62,461 nt of DNA. It comes from Fidelibacterota bacterium (GTDB lineage: Bacteria; Fidelibacterota; Marinisomatia; SCGC-AAA003-L08; D37C17). The notes beneath the pieces are model-generated. The model was not told the origin of the DNA. It searched no databases and saw only the letters and a list, made by a program, of their open reading frames with translations. The stretch's first letter is position 1; the number at the start of each line of letters is the position of its first letter. The stretch spans positions 5,858 through 68,318 of the forward strand of contig PBGO01000023.1 of NCBI GenBank assembly GCA_002719095.1. Reading direction: 5' to 3'. Below are positions 21,327-31,291 of this stretch, piece by piece. The position numbers and the translations under genes are program-made.

Positions 21327-21775
21327 AATTAGGAAATATTAAGCCAGCAAAAGGTTCGGTTTCTAAAAATAAAAGATTAGGAAGGGGAAATGCTACTGGA
21401 CAGGGTAGAACCGCAGGTAAAGGACATAATGGCTATAAGTCAAGATCTGGTGCAAAAGCAAGACTTCATTTTGAAGGAGGGCAAACTCCTCTTGCTCGTA
21501 GATTACCAAAAATAGGTATGGGAACTGGTAAGTTCAATCACATGAGGACCAAGAGTACAGTTCAAATAGTTAGTTTGGCTAAATTAGTCAGTTTGAAAGA
21601 AACTGATATTACTCATGATTTATTACTTAAAAATGGTATAGTTAAAGATAACCGGCCTTATAAAATCCTATCTAGCGGTGATATTTCCGAACCTAAGAAT
21701 ATTTCTGCAAATATGTTTAGCAAAAAAGCAATAGAAAAAATTGAAAAAGCAGGAGGAAGCGTTAACTTCATATGA
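21323..21775 (+). CDS. rplO: Ribosomal protein L15
   Basis: 50S assembly protein, 150 residues. The Gly/Arg-rich N-terminus carries KRLGRGNATGQGRTAGKGHNG and GGQTPLARRLPKIG (adjacent conserved stretches), and the C-terminal domain ends in EKAGGSVNFI. Its stop overlaps the secY start (ATGA, 21772-21775), so membrane insertion machinery is translated in step with ribosomal proteins. Confidence 0.98.
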   Translation: MKLGNIKPAKGSVSKNKRLGRGNATGQGRTAGKGHNGYKSRSGAKARLHFEGGQTPLARRLPKIGMGTGKFNHMRTKSTVQIVSLAKLVSLKETDITHDLLLKNGIVKDNRPYKILSSGDISEPKNISANMFSKKAIEKIEKAGGSVNFI

Positions 21776-23082
21776 TAAGTAAGATAGCAAATATTTTCAA
21801 AGTAAAGGACTTAAGAAAAAAGATTTTCTTCACATTATCTTTGCTAGTTGTTTTTAGATTAGGTGGCCAAGTAACTCTTCCTGGTATTCAAAATCCAGAT
21901 ATGAGTGCTGCTGTAGGTGGATTATCTATTCTTGAGCTTTATGACCAGTTTGTAGGTAACTTTTTATCGCAAGCTTCTATTTTTTCTCTTGGAATCATGC
22001 CCTACATATCCGCATCAATTATTATTCAGCTTATGACAGCTATTGTACCATATTTTCAAAGATTAAAAAAAGAAGGGCCAGAAGGTAATAAAAAAATAAT
22101 CCAATTAACTAGGTACGGGACTGTATTTATTGCAGCAGTACAAGCTATTGGTGTTGCAACTTTGTGGTCAGGGCAAGCAGTCCCATTAGAGCAAGGCGGT
22201 ATGGGTACTGGATTGTTTTATTCAGTTACAATAATTTCTCTTGTTACAGGTACAATTTTTGTGATGTGGCTTGGAGAGCAGATCACTGATTATGGAATAG
22301 GGAACGGTATCTCGTTAATTATAACTGTGGGTATATTGGCAGGGGCTCCAACAGCCTTTTCAGATTTTTTTGGGTTAATGATGCAGAGCAGTACGCAAGC
22401 AGTAAAGGGTATTGTGCTATTTGCAATTTTGATAGGCATAGTAACATTTACTGTATTAATTACTTCAGCGCTTAGAAAAATACCCGTTCAATTTGCCAAA
22501 AGGGTTGTTGGTAGAAAAGTATATGGTGGCCAGGCATCACATATTCCCCTTAAAATTTTAACTGCTGGAGTGATGCCAATAATTTTTGCTCAAGCTCTTA
22601 TGTTTATTCCTCAGCTTCTTGGGCAATTTACCGAATGGTCATGGCTTTTAAATGGCTTCGCTCCAACAGCATGGGCTTACAACATTGTTTTTGCAGTCCT
22701 AGTGATTATTTTTACTTATTTCTATACTGCTATAGCATTTAATCCTGCTGATGTTGCAGATAATATGCAAAAGCAGGGTGGATTTATCCCTGGTGTTAGA
22801 CCAGGAAAAGCTACATCAGACTTTATTGATAACATTTTAACAAGAGTGACACTTCCGGCTTCAATTGCGTTAGCTTTCATTGCTATCTTACCCTTTATTT
22901 TTCAAAAATATGGTAATATCGATTATAGTTTTGCTATTTTCTTTGGTGGAACAAGCATTATAATCGCAGTAGGTGTAGCTTTGGATACTATGCAGCAAAT
23001 CGAAGGTCACCTTGTTAGTAGACATTATGATGGTTTTCTCAAGACAGGAAGAATAAAAGGAAGATCGAAAACAAGATTTTAA
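21772..23082 (+). CDS. secY: Protein translocase subunit SecY
   Basis: Channel-forming subunit of the SecYEG translocase in the inner membrane, 436 residues with about ten transmembrane segments. The plug region and the family motif GLSILELYDQFVGNFLSQ, GIMPYISASIIIQL (segment 2) and the C-terminal cytoplasmic loop NPADVADNMQKQGGFIPGVRPG, seen as separate conserved parts, are all present. Start overlaps the rplO stop. Adk, which separates secY from map in many bacteria, is absent from this cluster. Confidence 0.99.
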   Translation: MISKIANIFKVKDLRKKIFFTLSLLVVFRLGGQVTLPGIQNPDMSAAVGGLSILELYDQFVGNFLSQASIFSLGIMPYISASIIIQLMTAIVPYFQRLKKEGPEGNKKIIQLTRYGTVFIAAVQAIGVATLWSGQAVPLEQGGMGTGLFYSVTIISLVTGTIFVMWLGEQITDYGIGNGISLIITVGILAGAPTAFSDFFGLMMQSSTQAVKGIVLFAILIGIVTFTVLITSALRKIPVQFAKRVVGRKVYGGQASHIPLKILTAGVMPIIFAQALMFIPQLLGQFTEWSWLLNGFAPTAWAYNIVFAVLVIIFTYFYTAIAFNPADVADNMQKQGGFIPGVRPGKATSDFIDNILTRVTLPASIALAFIAILPFIFQKYGNIDYSFAIFFGGTSIIIAVGVALDTMQQIEGHLVSRHYDGFLKTGRIKGRSKTRF

Positions 23083-23083
23083 T

Positions 23084-23830
23084 ATGATTGGTATTAAAAA
23101 TAATAATGAAATTAAGCTTATGTCAGAAGCGTGTAGAATCGTTAAAGAGACGCTTCTATTATTAGAAAATTACATTAAACCAGGAGTTTCAACTATTGAG
23201 CTAGATGAAATTGCAGAGGATTATATTGCTAGTCAAAGAGATGCTGTGCCTGGGTTTAAAGGTCTTTATGGATATCCATCGACAATTTGTATATCTATTG
23301 AAGATGAAGTTGTTCATGGGTTACCAAGTAAAAAAAATCTTATTGAGGGTCAAATTGTTAGTATTGATGTTGGATGCATTTATAAAGGATATTATGGAGA
23401 TCATGCAAAATCATTCCCCGTCGGAAATATTAATGATGAAAAAAATAAGCTCCTGCAAGTGACTAGAGAATGTCTAAATAAAGGAATTCAAAAAGCAGTT
23501 CCTGGAAATCATATTGGTGATATAGGTAATGCAGTTCAGCAATATGCAGAGGTTAATGGCTATGGCGTAGTGAGAGAGCTTGTAGGGCATGGAATTGGTG
23601 CCAAATTACATGAAGAACCTCAGATACCAAATTTTGGAAAGATTGGAACTGGGCCTAGAATAGAATGTGGAATGTGTTTCGCTATTGAACCTATGATTAA
23701 TATGGGTGCTAAAGAGGTTTTTACTAGAGAAGATGGTTGGACAATATGTACAAAAGATGGGCTTCCTTCTGCTCATTTTGAACATACAATTTTAGTTACA
23801 GATAGTGGACCTGAAATTTTAACACAATAA
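23084..23830 (+). CDS. map: Methionine aminopeptidase, type I
   Basis: Removes the initiator methionine from nascent proteins, 248 residues. The metal ligands are readable: two aspartates in the segment [17 protein letters not shown], the histidine in ELVGHGIG, the glutamate in AIEPMI and the last glutamate in HFEHTI. There is no N-terminal zinc-finger extension. It is placed between secY and infA as in Bacteroidota-like and other adk-less clusters. Spacing to both neighbours is 1-2 bases. Confidence 0.98.
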   Translation: MIGIKNNNEIKLMSEACRIVKETLLLLENYIKPGVSTIELDEIAEDYIASQRDAVPGFKGLYGYPSTICISIEDEVVHGLPSKKNLIEGQIVSIDVGCIYKGYYGDHAKSFPVGNINDEKNKLLQVTRECLNKGIQKAVPGNHIGDIGNAVQQYAEVNGYGVVRELVGHGIGAKLHEEPQIPNFGKIGTGPRIECGMCFAIEPMINMGAKEVFTREDGWTICTKDGLPSAHFEHTILVTDSGPEILTQ

Positions 23831-23832
23831 TT

Positions 23833-24048
23833 ATGGCTAAAGAACCAAATATTGAAGTTGATGGAAGTATTCTCGAAGCATTACCAAACGCCATGTTTCG
23901 AGTAAAATTAGAAAATGGGCACATAGTTTTAGCTCATGTATCTGGTAAAATGAGAATGCACTACATAAAGCTTTTACCTGAGGACAAAGTTAAATTAGAA
24001 CTATCACCTTACGATTTAAGCAAGGGAAGGATTATTTTTAGGTATTAA
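23833..24048 (+). CDS. infA: Translation initiation factor IF-1
   Basis: A-site-binding initiation factor with a single OB (S1-like) domain, 71 residues, the usual length. The sequence begins [20 protein letters not shown] and ends in [12 protein letters not shown], both family signatures. It is followed 2 bases later by rpmJ. Confidence 0.98.
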   Translation: MAKEPNIEVDGSILEALPNAMFRVKLENGHIVLAHVSGKMRMHYIKLLPEDKVKLELSPYDLSKGRIIFRY

Positions 24049-24050
24049 AT

Positions 24051-24164
24051 ATGAAAGTAAGAGCATCAGTAAAGAAAATTTGTAATAAGTGTCAATTAAT
24101 TAAAAGAAGCGGTGTTTTGAGGGTTATCTGTGAAAACCCAAGACACAAGCAAAGACAGGGTTAA
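24051..24164 (+). CDS. rpmJ: Ribosomal protein L36
   Basis: Very small 50S protein of 37 residues. It has the zinc ribbon of the family: CNKC (C11, C14), C27 and H32, so this is the zinc-dependent type. It starts [11 protein letters not shown] and ends HKQRQG, both diagnostic. The ATG lies 2 bases after the infA stop, and the position between infA and rpsM is the standard one. Confidence 0.96.
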   Translation: MKVRASVKKICNKCQLIKRSGVLRVICENPRHKQRQG

Positions 24165-24170
24165 GGGAGG
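24165..24170 (+). promoter_or_regulatory. Ribosome binding site of rpsM
   Basis: The purine run GGGAGG directly follows the rpmJ stop and lies 8 bases before the TTG at 24179. It supports TTG as the true initiation codon of rpsM, because there is no in-frame ATG or GTG at the conserved protein start. Confidence 0.7.
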
Positions 24171-24178
24171 ATTAAAGC

Positions 24179-24553
24179 TTGGCAAGAATATCAGGTGTAG
24201 ATTTACCAAGAAATAAAAAAATTGAGTTTGCTTTACAATACATCTATGGTATTGGGAAGTTCCAATCAAAGTTAATACTTCAATCTGCAAAAATTGATTT
24301 AAATACCAGAGTCAATGAATTGAGTGAAGATCAAATTATAGCAATCAGAGATGAAATAGCTAAGAGTTTTACAGTTGAAGGTGAATTAAGAGCTGAAGTT
24401 GGCAGAAATATAAAAAGGTTAGTAGATATTGGAGCCTACAGAGGCATTCGTCACAAGAGAGGATTACCTACTAGAGGTCAGAATACAAAAAATAATTCAA
24501 GAACCAGAAAAGGTAGAAAAAAGACAATAGCTGGTAAAAAGAAAGTAATTTAA
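24179..24553 (+). CDS. rpsM: Ribosomal protein S13 (TTG start)
   Basis: 30S head protein contacting tRNA and S19, 124 residues. The N-terminus [13 protein letters not shown] is the invariant family start and is encoded from a TTG codon with a GGGAGG site 8 bases upstream. The helix-two-turn-helix core and the C-terminal [16 protein letters not shown] followed by a basic tail are intact. It opens the alpha-type block. A weak start codon on this gene could tune S13 output relative to its neighbours; that is inference. Confidence 0.98.
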   Translation: MARISGVDLPRNKKIEFALQYIYGIGKFQSKLILQSAKIDLNTRVNELSEDQIIAIRDEIAKSFTVEGELRAEVGRNIKRLVDIGAYRGIRHKRGLPTRGQNTKNNSRTRKGRKKTIAGKKKVI

Positions 24554-24570
24554 AATTTTAGGAGTGAATT

Positions 24571-24948
24571 TTGGCAAAGTCAAATAAGAAAAAAATTAGA
24601 GTTAACCCAGAAGGAATTGCAAGTATCAAAGCTACCTTCAACAATACGATTATTACTTTATCTGATAAAAATGGTAACGCTATTGCTTGGGCGAGTGCAG
24701 GAGCTTTAGGGTTTAAGGGTTCTAGGAAAAACACACCATATGCTGCAACGCAAGCAGCTGATAAAGTTGCCCAAGAAGCAATGGCTATGGGATTGAGTAG
24801 TATAGTAGTAAAAATTAAAGGTCCAGGTGGTGGGAGAGAAGCAGCTGTAAGAGGATTGCAGGCAGCTGGTCTAAAAGTTACTAAAATAATTGATATTACG
24901 CCTGTCCCTCATAATGGGTGTAGGCCACCAAAAAAGAGAAGAGTTTAA
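24571..24948 (+). CDS. rpsK: Ribosomal protein S11 (TTG start)
   Basis: 30S platform protein that helps form the mRNA exit site, 125 residues. The sequence carries [20 protein letters not shown] and ends in [17 protein letters not shown], which are diagnostic. It starts at TTG with AGGAG (24560-24564) 6 bases upstream. No ATG or GTG is available in frame near the conserved start. This is the second consecutive ribosomal gene using TTG. Confidence 0.98.
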   Translation: MAKSNKKKIRVNPEGIASIKATFNNTIITLSDKNGNAIAWASAGALGFKGSRKNTPYAATQAADKVAQEAMAMGLSSIVVKIKGPGGGREAAVRGLQAAGLKVTKIIDITPVPHNGCRPPKKRRV

Positions 24949-24967
24949 ATTAGGAGATTATTGTTAA

Positions 24968-25579
24968 ATGGCTAGATATACAGGACCAAGATCAAAAATA
25001 TGTAGAAGGTTAGAATTTGCCGCTTTTGAGTCACCAAAGTTTGGTAATCCAAGGAAAAATTATCCACCAGGACAACATGGAATGTCAAGGAGGAGAAAGT
25101 TATCTAATTATGGAATTCAGCTCAGAGAAAAACAGAGAATGAAATATCTTTATGAGGTGCTTGAAAAGCAATTTAGGAATTATTACAAAAAAGCACAAAG
25201 TAAAAGCGGTCCAACTGGTGAGAATCTTGTCATTTTACTTGAGTCTAGATTAGATAATTCAATTTATAGAATGGGATTGGCTTCGACTCGAAGATCTGCG
25301 CGTCAGCTTGTCGTCCATAAGCATTTTCTAGTAAATAATAGAGTAGTAAATATACCTTCGTTTCAGCTTAGTCCCGGTGACGTTGTTTCTGTACGTGATA
25401 AGAGTAAGAAGATGGAAGTTTTTCAAGAATCTTTAAGGAGAATAAAAGGAGATAATCCAACTGATTGGCTATCACTCAATAAAGCAAAACTAAGCGGATC
25501 CTTTATTAGTTACCCCGAAAGAGCTCAAGTTGAAGAGCCATTTGATGAGCAATTAGTAATTGAATTATATTCTAAATAA
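24968..25579 (+). CDS. rpsD: Ribosomal protein S4
   Basis: Primary 16S rRNA-binding protein and 30S assembly nucleator, 203 residues. N-terminal MARYTGPRSKICRRLEF, then the S4 RNA-binding domain near residues 93-155 (SRLDNSIYRMGLASTRRSAR). It lacks the paired zinc-binding cysteines of the C-plus form. An AGGAGA site (24953-24958) precedes the ATG. S4 autoregulates the alpha operon in E. coli, but no pseudoknot target was recognised here. Confidence 0.98.
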   Translation: MARYTGPRSKICRRLEFAAFESPKFGNPRKNYPPGQHGMSRRRKLSNYGIQLREKQRMKYLYEVLEKQFRNYYKKAQSKSGPTGENLVILLESRLDNSIYRMGLASTRRSARQLVVHKHFLVNNRVVNIPSFQLSPGDVVSVRDKSKKMEVFQESLRRIKGDNPTDWLSLNKAKLSGSFISYPERAQVEEPFDEQLVIELYSK

Positions 25580-25595
25580 AATTAATGGAGAAAAA

Positions 25596-26567
25596 ATGAC
25601 AAAAGAAAAACATTTTAATGATATAGCGGTAAAAATTGTAGATGAGGCTGAAACATATGCTAAATTAGTAGCTGAACCTTTCGAAAGAGGCTACGCAACT
25701 ACAATTGGTAATTCCTTAAGAAGAATTTTGATGACTTCTGTTCCTGGTGCAGCAATTACATCAATCAAAATTGACGGTGTGCAGCACGAATTTTCTAGTA
25801 TTAAAGGTGTAGTTGAAGATGTTTCGCAGATGATTCAAAACATGAAAGCAGTAAGATTTTCTCTTAATGATTTTGGTCCTGAAGTAGCAACTTTTGAAGT
25901 ACAGGGACCATGTAAGTTTACTGCAAAAGATATTGATAAACACATTACTCAATTTAATGTACTAAATAAAGATCTTGTTATTGCTAATATCACAGATAAA
26001 GTAAGTTTAAAAATTGATGTCCGAATTGCTAGGGGAAAAGGTTACGTTGGATCTGAAAAAAATAAAAGAAATGACGATGTGATTGGAATGATTCCAATTG
26101 ATTCAATATTTAACCCAATAACAAACGTTTCATGGAAAGTTGAGCCTATAGCTACTTCAACAGAAGAACAAGAAAGACTCATCATGGAAGTGGAATCTGA
26201 TGGTTCTACATCTCCGAAAGATGCAATAAATCATTCTGCAAGTATTGCAAGACAACATCTTGCGTTCTTCATGTTCAATGAATCTGGTAGTATCAAAGCA
26301 GTCAATGAAGAAGAAATCACTGAAGCGCTGGAGATAAAAGGATTGCTACTTAAAAGTATTGATGAAATGGAACTTTCAGTTAGAAGTCATAATTGTTTAC
26401 AAGCAGCTGGAATAGAAACTATTGCAGAACTTGTTGAAAAAGAAGAAGGTGAAATGCTCAGATATAAAAACTTTGGTAGAAAATCATTGACTGAGTTAGT
26501 CGAAAAATTAAGTGAGTTAAATTTAAAATTCGGTATGGACATTAGTCAATACCTTAATGCAGAGTAA
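25596..26567 (+). CDS. rpoA: RNA polymerase alpha subunit
   Basis: Assembly platform of RNA polymerase, 323 residues from the chosen start. An in-frame TTG 36 bases upstream overlaps rpsD, but the ATG at 25596 is preferred. It has GGAG 5 bases upstream and gives a normal length. The N-terminal domain includes FERGYATTIGNSLRRILM, which contacts beta. The C-terminal domain, about residues 250-320, has the helix-hairpin-helix region that binds UP elements and activators (LSVRSHNCLQAAGIETIAEL). It lies between rpsD and rplQ as expected. Confidence 0.98.
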   Translation: MTKEKHFNDIAVKIVDEAETYAKLVAEPFERGYATTIGNSLRRILMTSVPGAAITSIKIDGVQHEFSSIKGVVEDVSQMIQNMKAVRFSLNDFGPEVATFEVQGPCKFTAKDIDKHITQFNVLNKDLVIANITDKVSLKIDVRIARGKGYVGSEKNKRNDDVIGMIPIDSIFNPITNVSWKVEPIATSTEEQERLIMEVESDGSTSPKDAINHSASIARQHLAFFMFNESGSIKAVNEEEITEALEIKGLLLKSIDEMELSVRSHNCLQAAGIETIAELVEKEEGEMLRYKNFGRKSLTELVEKLSELNLKFGMDISQYLNAE

Positions 26568-26570
26568 AAT

Positions 26571-26990
26571 ATGAGACATTTAAAAAAAGGAAGAAAATTA
26601 AATAGAACCAGAAGTCATAGAAAAGCGATGCTTAGCAATATGGCTGCATCCTTAGTATTTTATAAAAGAATAAGGACTACATTACCTAAAGCAAAAACTC
26701 TTAGTCCATTTGTTGAAAGATTAATAACTTATTCAAAAAATGAAAATAAATTACACGCTAGAAGATTGATAATAAGCAAGATTATTGGACGTAATAGTAA
26801 AAAGATTGCAAATATATTGATGGATGAAATAGGTCCACAATATAATTCAAGAAATGGTGGTTATACTAGAATAATTAAACTAGAAAATAGAAAAAATGAT
26901 AATGCTAAAATGTGCATTCTAGAGTTTGTTAATCTTCATATTAGTAGTGATGAAATGTCTGATAAGAAAGAAGAATCTGAAACAAAATAG
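26571..26990 (+). CDS. rplQ: Ribosomal protein L17
   Basis: 50S protein at the tunnel exit surface, 139 residues. The start MRHLKKGRKLNRTRSHRKAM is diagnostic and the core is complete. A short charged tail of about 20 residues (DEMSDKKEESETK) follows the conserved domain. It closes the alpha block. Only 21 bases separate it from the next gene, with no hairpin plus T-run, so transcription may continue into the accessory genes downstream. Confidence 0.97.
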   Translation: MRHLKKGRKLNRTRSHRKAMLSNMAASLVFYKRIRTTLPKAKTLSPFVERLITYSKNENKLHARRLIISKIIGRNSKKIANILMDEIGPQYNSRNGGYTRIIKLENRKNDNAKMCILEFVNLHISSDEMSDKKEESETK

Positions 26991-27011
26991 AATCATCTCT
27001 TTCCACTTTTA

Positions 27012-28181
27012 ATGTTTGAAAAAGTAAAAATCAAATCAGTATTTTTTATATTTTTTGTATCTCTGTTATTTAATGTTGTATCTGGCTTAGAATTTGATAA
27101 GTGTATTTGGATTAAATCTGATTCTATGAAAACTAAGCAAACAATAGATAAAGCATTAATCACAGCTTATGAATATGGTTTTGATACGGTTTTTGTGCAG
27201 GTACGATACAGAGGTGAAGCTTTTTATGAATCAAAAATTGTTTCAAAAAGTAATTTAGTTTCGCCTGATTTTGATCCTTTGCTATATGCTGTGCAATTAG
27301 CTCATTCACTTGGTATAGAAATACATGCGTGGTTTAATACATATATTCTATGGTCAAGTAGTTATAAGCCATTTGACCATAATCATATTTATGTAACTAA
27401 ACCTGATTGGTTAGAATCTAACATTTATGGTAAATCAGATTCGAGTATTGATATTTCTGTACCTCAATCACAAAATTGGGAGGGTATATATTTATCACCT
27501 AATCATCCCAGTGTAAATAAATACTTAATCGAACTTATTTCAGAGATTATTGATTCGTACGATATTGACGGTATTCACCTTGACTATATCAGGTTTCAGG
27601 ATGATATTTATGGATTTAATGAGGTTGGTAGAAAAATTTTTAAAAATAATTATGGCTTTGATCCTCTTGATATTGAAAGAAACATTATATCTATTGAGCA
27701 AGGTTGGACCTTTAGTCAGATTGATTCCTTAAATGAAATTTGGAATAATTATAAAATTGGAAATATTAATACTTTGGTAGATAGTATTTCAGAGAAAATA
27801 AATATTATTGATAGAAATTTAAAACTAAGTGCTGCCGTAAAATCTAATCCAAATTTAGCTCGTAAAAAATGGTCACAGGATTGGAAAAATTGGATTCTTA
27901 ATGACTATTTGGATTTTGTTGTTGTAATGAATTATGCACCTAACATGATAGATTTTAATAATAATATCCAGTCAATTAAACAAGAAATAGATAAAAATAA
28001 ATTAAAAAAAATTATTATGGGAGTAAGTATTTATAATCAAGGATTCAATCAAGTTTCTGACAAAATTTATATATCATATATAAATGACTTCAAAGGTGTA
28101 AGCTTATTTTCATTTGATAATAAGAAAGAAGATATATATTGGTTTGATAATATTTTAGATATTTTTGAAATTATAAAGTAA
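27012..28181 (+). CDS. Secreted GHL10-type glycoside hydrolase-like protein
   Basis: Likely exported protein of 389 residues with an N-terminal hydrophobic segment (residues about 8-25) read as a Sec signal peptide. The body resembles the GHL10 / DUF187 TIM-barrel family (YngK-like). The barrel start is KCIWIKSDSM, followed by the strand GFDTVFVQVRYRGEA, the segment AHSLGIEIHAWFN and IDGIHLDYIRF. The HLDY stretch corresponds to the conserved acidic active-site area. A role in cleaving an envelope or algal glycan is inferred, as substrate cannot be read from sequence. It lies between rplQ and hutU, 11 bases before the latter, so its function may be unrelated to its neighbours. Confidence 0.8.
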   Translation: MFEKVKIKSVFFIFFVSLLFNVVSGLEFDKCIWIKSDSMKTKQTIDKALITAYEYGFDTVFVQVRYRGEAFYESKIVSKSNLVSPDFDPLLYAVQLAHSLGIEIHAWFNTYILWSSSYKPFDHNHIYVTKPDWLESNIYGKSDSSIDISVPQSQNWEGIYLSPNHPSVNKYLIELISEIIDSYDIDGIHLDYIRFQDDIYGFNEVGRKIFKNNYGFDPLDIERNIISIEQGWTFSQIDSLNEIWNNYKIGNINTLVDSISEKINIIDRNLKLSAAVKSNPNLARKKWSQDWKNWILNDYLDFVVVMNYAPNMIDFNNNIQSIKQEIDKNKLKKIIMGVSIYNQGFNQVSDKIYISYINDFKGVSLFSFDNKKEDIYWFDNILDIFEIIK

Positions 28182-28192
28182 GAGAGGTATAA

Positions 28193-29851
28193 ATGATTCA
28201 TACAAAAACAATAAAATCTCCTACGGGAACAAAACTAAGTTGTAAGGGTTGGCATCAGGAAGCAGCTTATAGAATGCTTCAAAATAATTTAGATTCAGAT
28301 GTTGCTGAAAATCCAGATGAACTCATTGTTTACGGAGGACTTGGTAAAGCAGCTAGAAATTGGGAATCTTATGAGGACATACTTGAATCTTTAAGAAATT
28401 TAGATAATGATGAAACCCTTTTGATTCAGTCAGGAAAGCCCGTTGCAATTTTCAGAACTCATGAATACTCTCCGAGAGTATTAATATCAAATTCAATGCT
28501 AGTTCCAAACTGGGCTAACTGGAAATACTTTCGAGAGCTCGATAAAAAAGGCTTAATGATGTACGGTCAGATGACAGCAGGTAGCTGGATTTATATAGGT
28601 TCTCAAGGAATTGTTCAAGGAACATATGAAACCTTAGCTGAAATTGCAAGAAGACATTTTAACGATTCTTTGAAAGGAACAATAACTTTAACTGCGGGTC
28701 TTGGAGGTATGGGTGGAGCTCAGCCGTTGGCAGTTACCATGAATGAAGGCGTAAATATAACTGTTGAAACAGATATTGAAAGAATTAAAAAAAGAATTGA
28801 GACCAAGTATCTAGATGTTTACTATCGCAATTTCGACAATGCTATAAAATGTGCATTAAAATACAAAAATAAAAAAAAACCTATATCAATTGGCCTGCTT
28901 GGTAATGCTGCTGATATTTATCCAAAATTTTTAAAAAGAAATATAATACCTGATATTGTGACAGACCAAACATCAGCACATGATGAATTGATTGGTTATA
29001 TACCTCATACTATGGATTATGAACAAGCTGTTGATTTAAGAAAAAATAACCCAGAGGAATATATAAAAAAATCATATGAATCAATGGCTGTTCATTGTAA
29101 AGCTATGCTAGAATTACAAAAAAAAGGTTCAATTGTTTTTGATTACGGTAACAATCTTAGAGGACAAGCACAAGAGAACGGAGGCATAAAAAATGCATTT
29201 GATATCCCAGGTTTTGTTCCAGAATATATTAGGCCTTTATTTTGTGAAGGTAAAGGTCCTTTTAGATGGGTAGCTTTATCAGGTGACCCAGAAGATATTT
29301 ATAAAACTGATAAAAAAGTTCTTGAACTTTTTCCAAATGATAAAGCATTGAACAGATGGATAACAATGGCACAGAAAAAAATTAAATTTCAGGGTTTACC
29401 GGCGCGGATATGTTGGCTTGGATATAAAGAAAGAAATATCTTTGCTGAAGCTATCAATGATATGGTAGCCTCCGGGGAGCTCAAAGCTCCAATTGTTATT
29501 GGACGAGACCATCTTGATTGTGGCTCTGTAGCTTCCCCAAACAGAGAGACAGAAAAAATGAAAGATGGATCTGATGCAGTAGCAGATTGGCCAATCCTTA
29601 ATGCTCTTCTAAGTGCATCAGGTGGTTCAAGCTGGACCTCATTACATCACGGAGGAGGTGTTGGTATGGGATTATCGATCCATAGTGGCTTAGTAATTGT
29701 TGCTGATGGTAGCCAAGAAACTAAAACGAGATTAAATCGTGTTCTTACAAATGATCCAGGAATTGGGGTGGCAAGGCATGTTGATGCTGGTTATGAGACT
29801 GCTGTAAACGTTGCTATTGAAAAAGGGCTTAAAATTCCATCATTGAAATGA
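28193..29851 (+). CDS. hutU: Urocanate hydratase
   Basis: Second step of histidine degradation: converts urocanate to imidazolonepropionate using NAD as electrophilic cofactor, cytosolic. 552 residues, the standard length. The Rossmann-type glycine motif [12 protein letters not shown] is near residues 166-178, and the conserved [18 protein letters not shown] and [15 protein letters not shown] blocks are present near the C-terminus. A GAGAGG site precedes the ATG. Its stop overlaps the hutI start (ATGA at 29848-29851), so hutU and hutI are coupled. HutH and a formimidoylglutamate enzyme are not in this window. Confidence 0.98.
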   Translation: MIHTKTIKSPTGTKLSCKGWHQEAAYRMLQNNLDSDVAENPDELIVYGGLGKAARNWESYEDILESLRNLDNDETLLIQSGKPVAIFRTHEYSPRVLISNSMLVPNWANWKYFRELDKKGLMMYGQMTAGSWIYIGSQGIVQGTYETLAEIARRHFNDSLKGTITLTAGLGGMGGAQPLAVTMNEGVNITVETDIERIKKRIETKYLDVYYRNFDNAIKCALKYKNKKKPISIGLLGNAADIYPKFLKRNIIPDIVTDQTSAHDELIGYIPHTMDYEQAVDLRKNNPEEYIKKSYESMAVHCKAMLELQKKGSIVFDYGNNLRGQAQENGGIKNAFDIPGFVPEYIRPLFCEGKGPFRWVALSGDPEDIYKTDKKVLELFPNDKALNRWITMAQKKIKFQGLPARICWLGYKERNIFAEAINDMVASGELKAPIVIGRDHLDCGSVASPNRETEKMKDGSDAVADWPILNALLSASGGSSWTSLHHGGGVGMGLSIHSGLVIVADGSQETKTRLNRVLTNDPGIGVARHVDAGYETAVNVAIEKGLKIPSLK

Positions 29852-31062
29852 TTACAAAAATAAATAATATTAATCAAATTATTTCATGGGATGTTAAAAA
29901 TAATAATCTAAAAGTAATAAAAAATAGTGATATTCTAATTGAAAATGATAAAATAATAAAAATCGGTAAGAATTTAAACGATGATAAAATTAATAAAATT
30001 ATTGATGCTGAAGATGGAATAGTTTCTCCCGGTTTTATAGATTGTCACACGCATCCGATTTTTAATGATAATAGAAGTTTAGACTTTAAATCTCGAATTG
30101 AAGGAAAAAGTTATAAAGAGATATCAAATTCTGGTGGAGGTATAAATTCGAGTGTTGATTCTTTAAGGAGTATTTCTAAAAAATCGCTTTACCTAAAAAT
30201 TTTACCTAGAGTTATTTCCTTTCTTAAAAAGGGAACAACAACAATTGAAGCAAAATCTGGCTATGGACTTAGCACAGAATCTGAGATTAAATCCCTTGAG
30301 ATAGTAAAAGAATTAGATAATAATACGGAGTTAGATATTATTCCAACATTTATGGCGGCTCATGATTTTCCAAAAGAATATAAAATGAAAGAAGACGAAT
30401 ATGTTGATTTGATCTGCAAGGAAATGATTCCAGTCGTATCCAAAAAAAAATTAGCAATTTTTTGTGATGTGTTTTGCGAGAAAGGATATTTTTCTATAGA
30501 ACAGTCAAGGAAGATTTTAAAAACTGGTATTAAGTATGGGTTAAAACCAAAATTGCACGCTGATGAATTTATTGATTCCAATGCAGCAAATTTAGCAGCA
30601 GAAATTAATGCTGTGTCTGCTGATCATTTAATGTTTTCTTCTATAGAAAATTTAAAAAAAATGTCTAATAAAAATGTCATATCCGTCGTTCTACCAGGCA
30701 CAACTTTCTTTCTTGGGAAATCTGATTATGTTGATTGTAATAAAATAATCAAAGCTGGTGGAGAGGTAGCAATAGCAACAGACTTTAATCCAGGCAGCTC
30801 TTACATGCAATCAATGCCGTTTATAATGCTTTTATCAAATTTATATTGCAACCTGTCTTTAGATTTAAGTTTTAAGGCATGTACATATAATGCAGCTAGA
30901 GCTTTAGGTATCGAAAATTCATATGGGCTTATCGAAACAGGATATAAAGCAGACATGCTAATATGGAATCTTAAAAACATTCATTCAATTCCTTATTCTT
31001 TTGATGACCAAAATAAATTGAAACATGTAATTAAAAGTGGTAGGTTATTAAATTGGAATTGA
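29848..31062 (+). CDS. hutI: Imidazolonepropionase
   Basis: Third step of histidine degradation: hydrolyses imidazolonepropionate to formiminoglutamate. 404 residues, amidohydrolase superfamily. The metal motif HTH is in [11 protein letters not shown] near residue 67. Further conserved blocks are [25 protein letters not shown] with the metal histidine, and ATDFNPGSS with the catalytic aspartate. The start overlaps the hutU stop. With hutU it gives a partial route; the upstream histidase must be encoded elsewhere, if the route is complete. Confidence 0.96.
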   Translation: MITKINNINQIISWDVKNNNLKVIKNSDILIENDKIIKIGKNLNDDKINKIIDAEDGIVSPGFIDCHTHPIFNDNRSLDFKSRIEGKSYKEISNSGGGINSSVDSLRSISKKSLYLKILPRVISFLKKGTTTIEAKSGYGLSTESEIKSLEIVKELDNNTELDIIPTFMAAHDFPKEYKMKEDEYVDLICKEMIPVVSKKKLAIFCDVFCEKGYFSIEQSRKILKTGIKYGLKPKLHADEFIDSNAANLAAEINAVSADHLMFSSIENLKKMSNKNVISVVLPGTTFFLGKSDYVDCNKIIKAGGEVAIATDFNPGSSYMQSMPFIMLLSNLYCNLSLDLSFKACTYNAARALGIENSYGLIETGYKADMLIWNLKNIHSIPYSFDDQNKLKHVIKSGRLLNWN

Positions 31063-31066
31063 CTTT

Positions 31067-31291
31067 TTGAAGACTTTGGATTTACATGGTAAACGTCATG
31101 ACGAAGCTGAAATATTAACTTCTTACTTTATTGAGAATAATTTAGATTATTTACCAGTCGAAATAATTACAGGAAACTCAGTTAAGATGAAAGAAATAGT
31201 AAATCGAATTGCTAAAAAATACAGGTTGTCAACCGAACCCAAAAATTACTATAATCTTGGCTGTCTTATATTAAGGAGCACTTCAAATTAA
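31067..31291 (+). CDS. Small Smr-domain protein (TTG start)
   Basis: A 74-residue protein that is essentially one Smr domain. It has LDLHGKRHDEA at residues 4-14 and the loop ITGNSVKMKEIVNRI in place of the usual TGxGxxS segment. Stand-alone Smr proteins can act as nucleases on DNA or stalled-ribosome mRNA; the activity here is inferred from the family only. It starts at TTG 4 bases after hutI, with no in-frame ATG available upstream. Its stop overlaps the proposed ATT start of the next gene. Confidence 0.75.
   Translation: MKTLDLHGKRHDEAEILTSYFIENNLDYLPVEIITGNSVKMKEIVNRIAKKYRLSTEPKNYYNLGCLILRSTSN
31273..31278 (+). promoter_or_regulatory. Ribosome binding site before a non-standard ATT start
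   Basis: A perfect AAGGAG lies inside the 3' end of the Smr gene, 8 bases before an ATT codon (31287-31289) that overlaps the Smr stop as ATTAA. No ATG, GTG or TTG stands at a useful distance: the nearest in-frame ATG is 113 bases downstream. The position and the open frame behind it suggest that initiation occurs at ATT. Confidence 0.55.

Noticed and set aside
25560-25595. Longer rpoA from the TTG at 25560
   Set aside because: It overlaps rpsD, has no ribosome binding site, and the ATG at 25596 has GGAG and gives the normal N-terminus.
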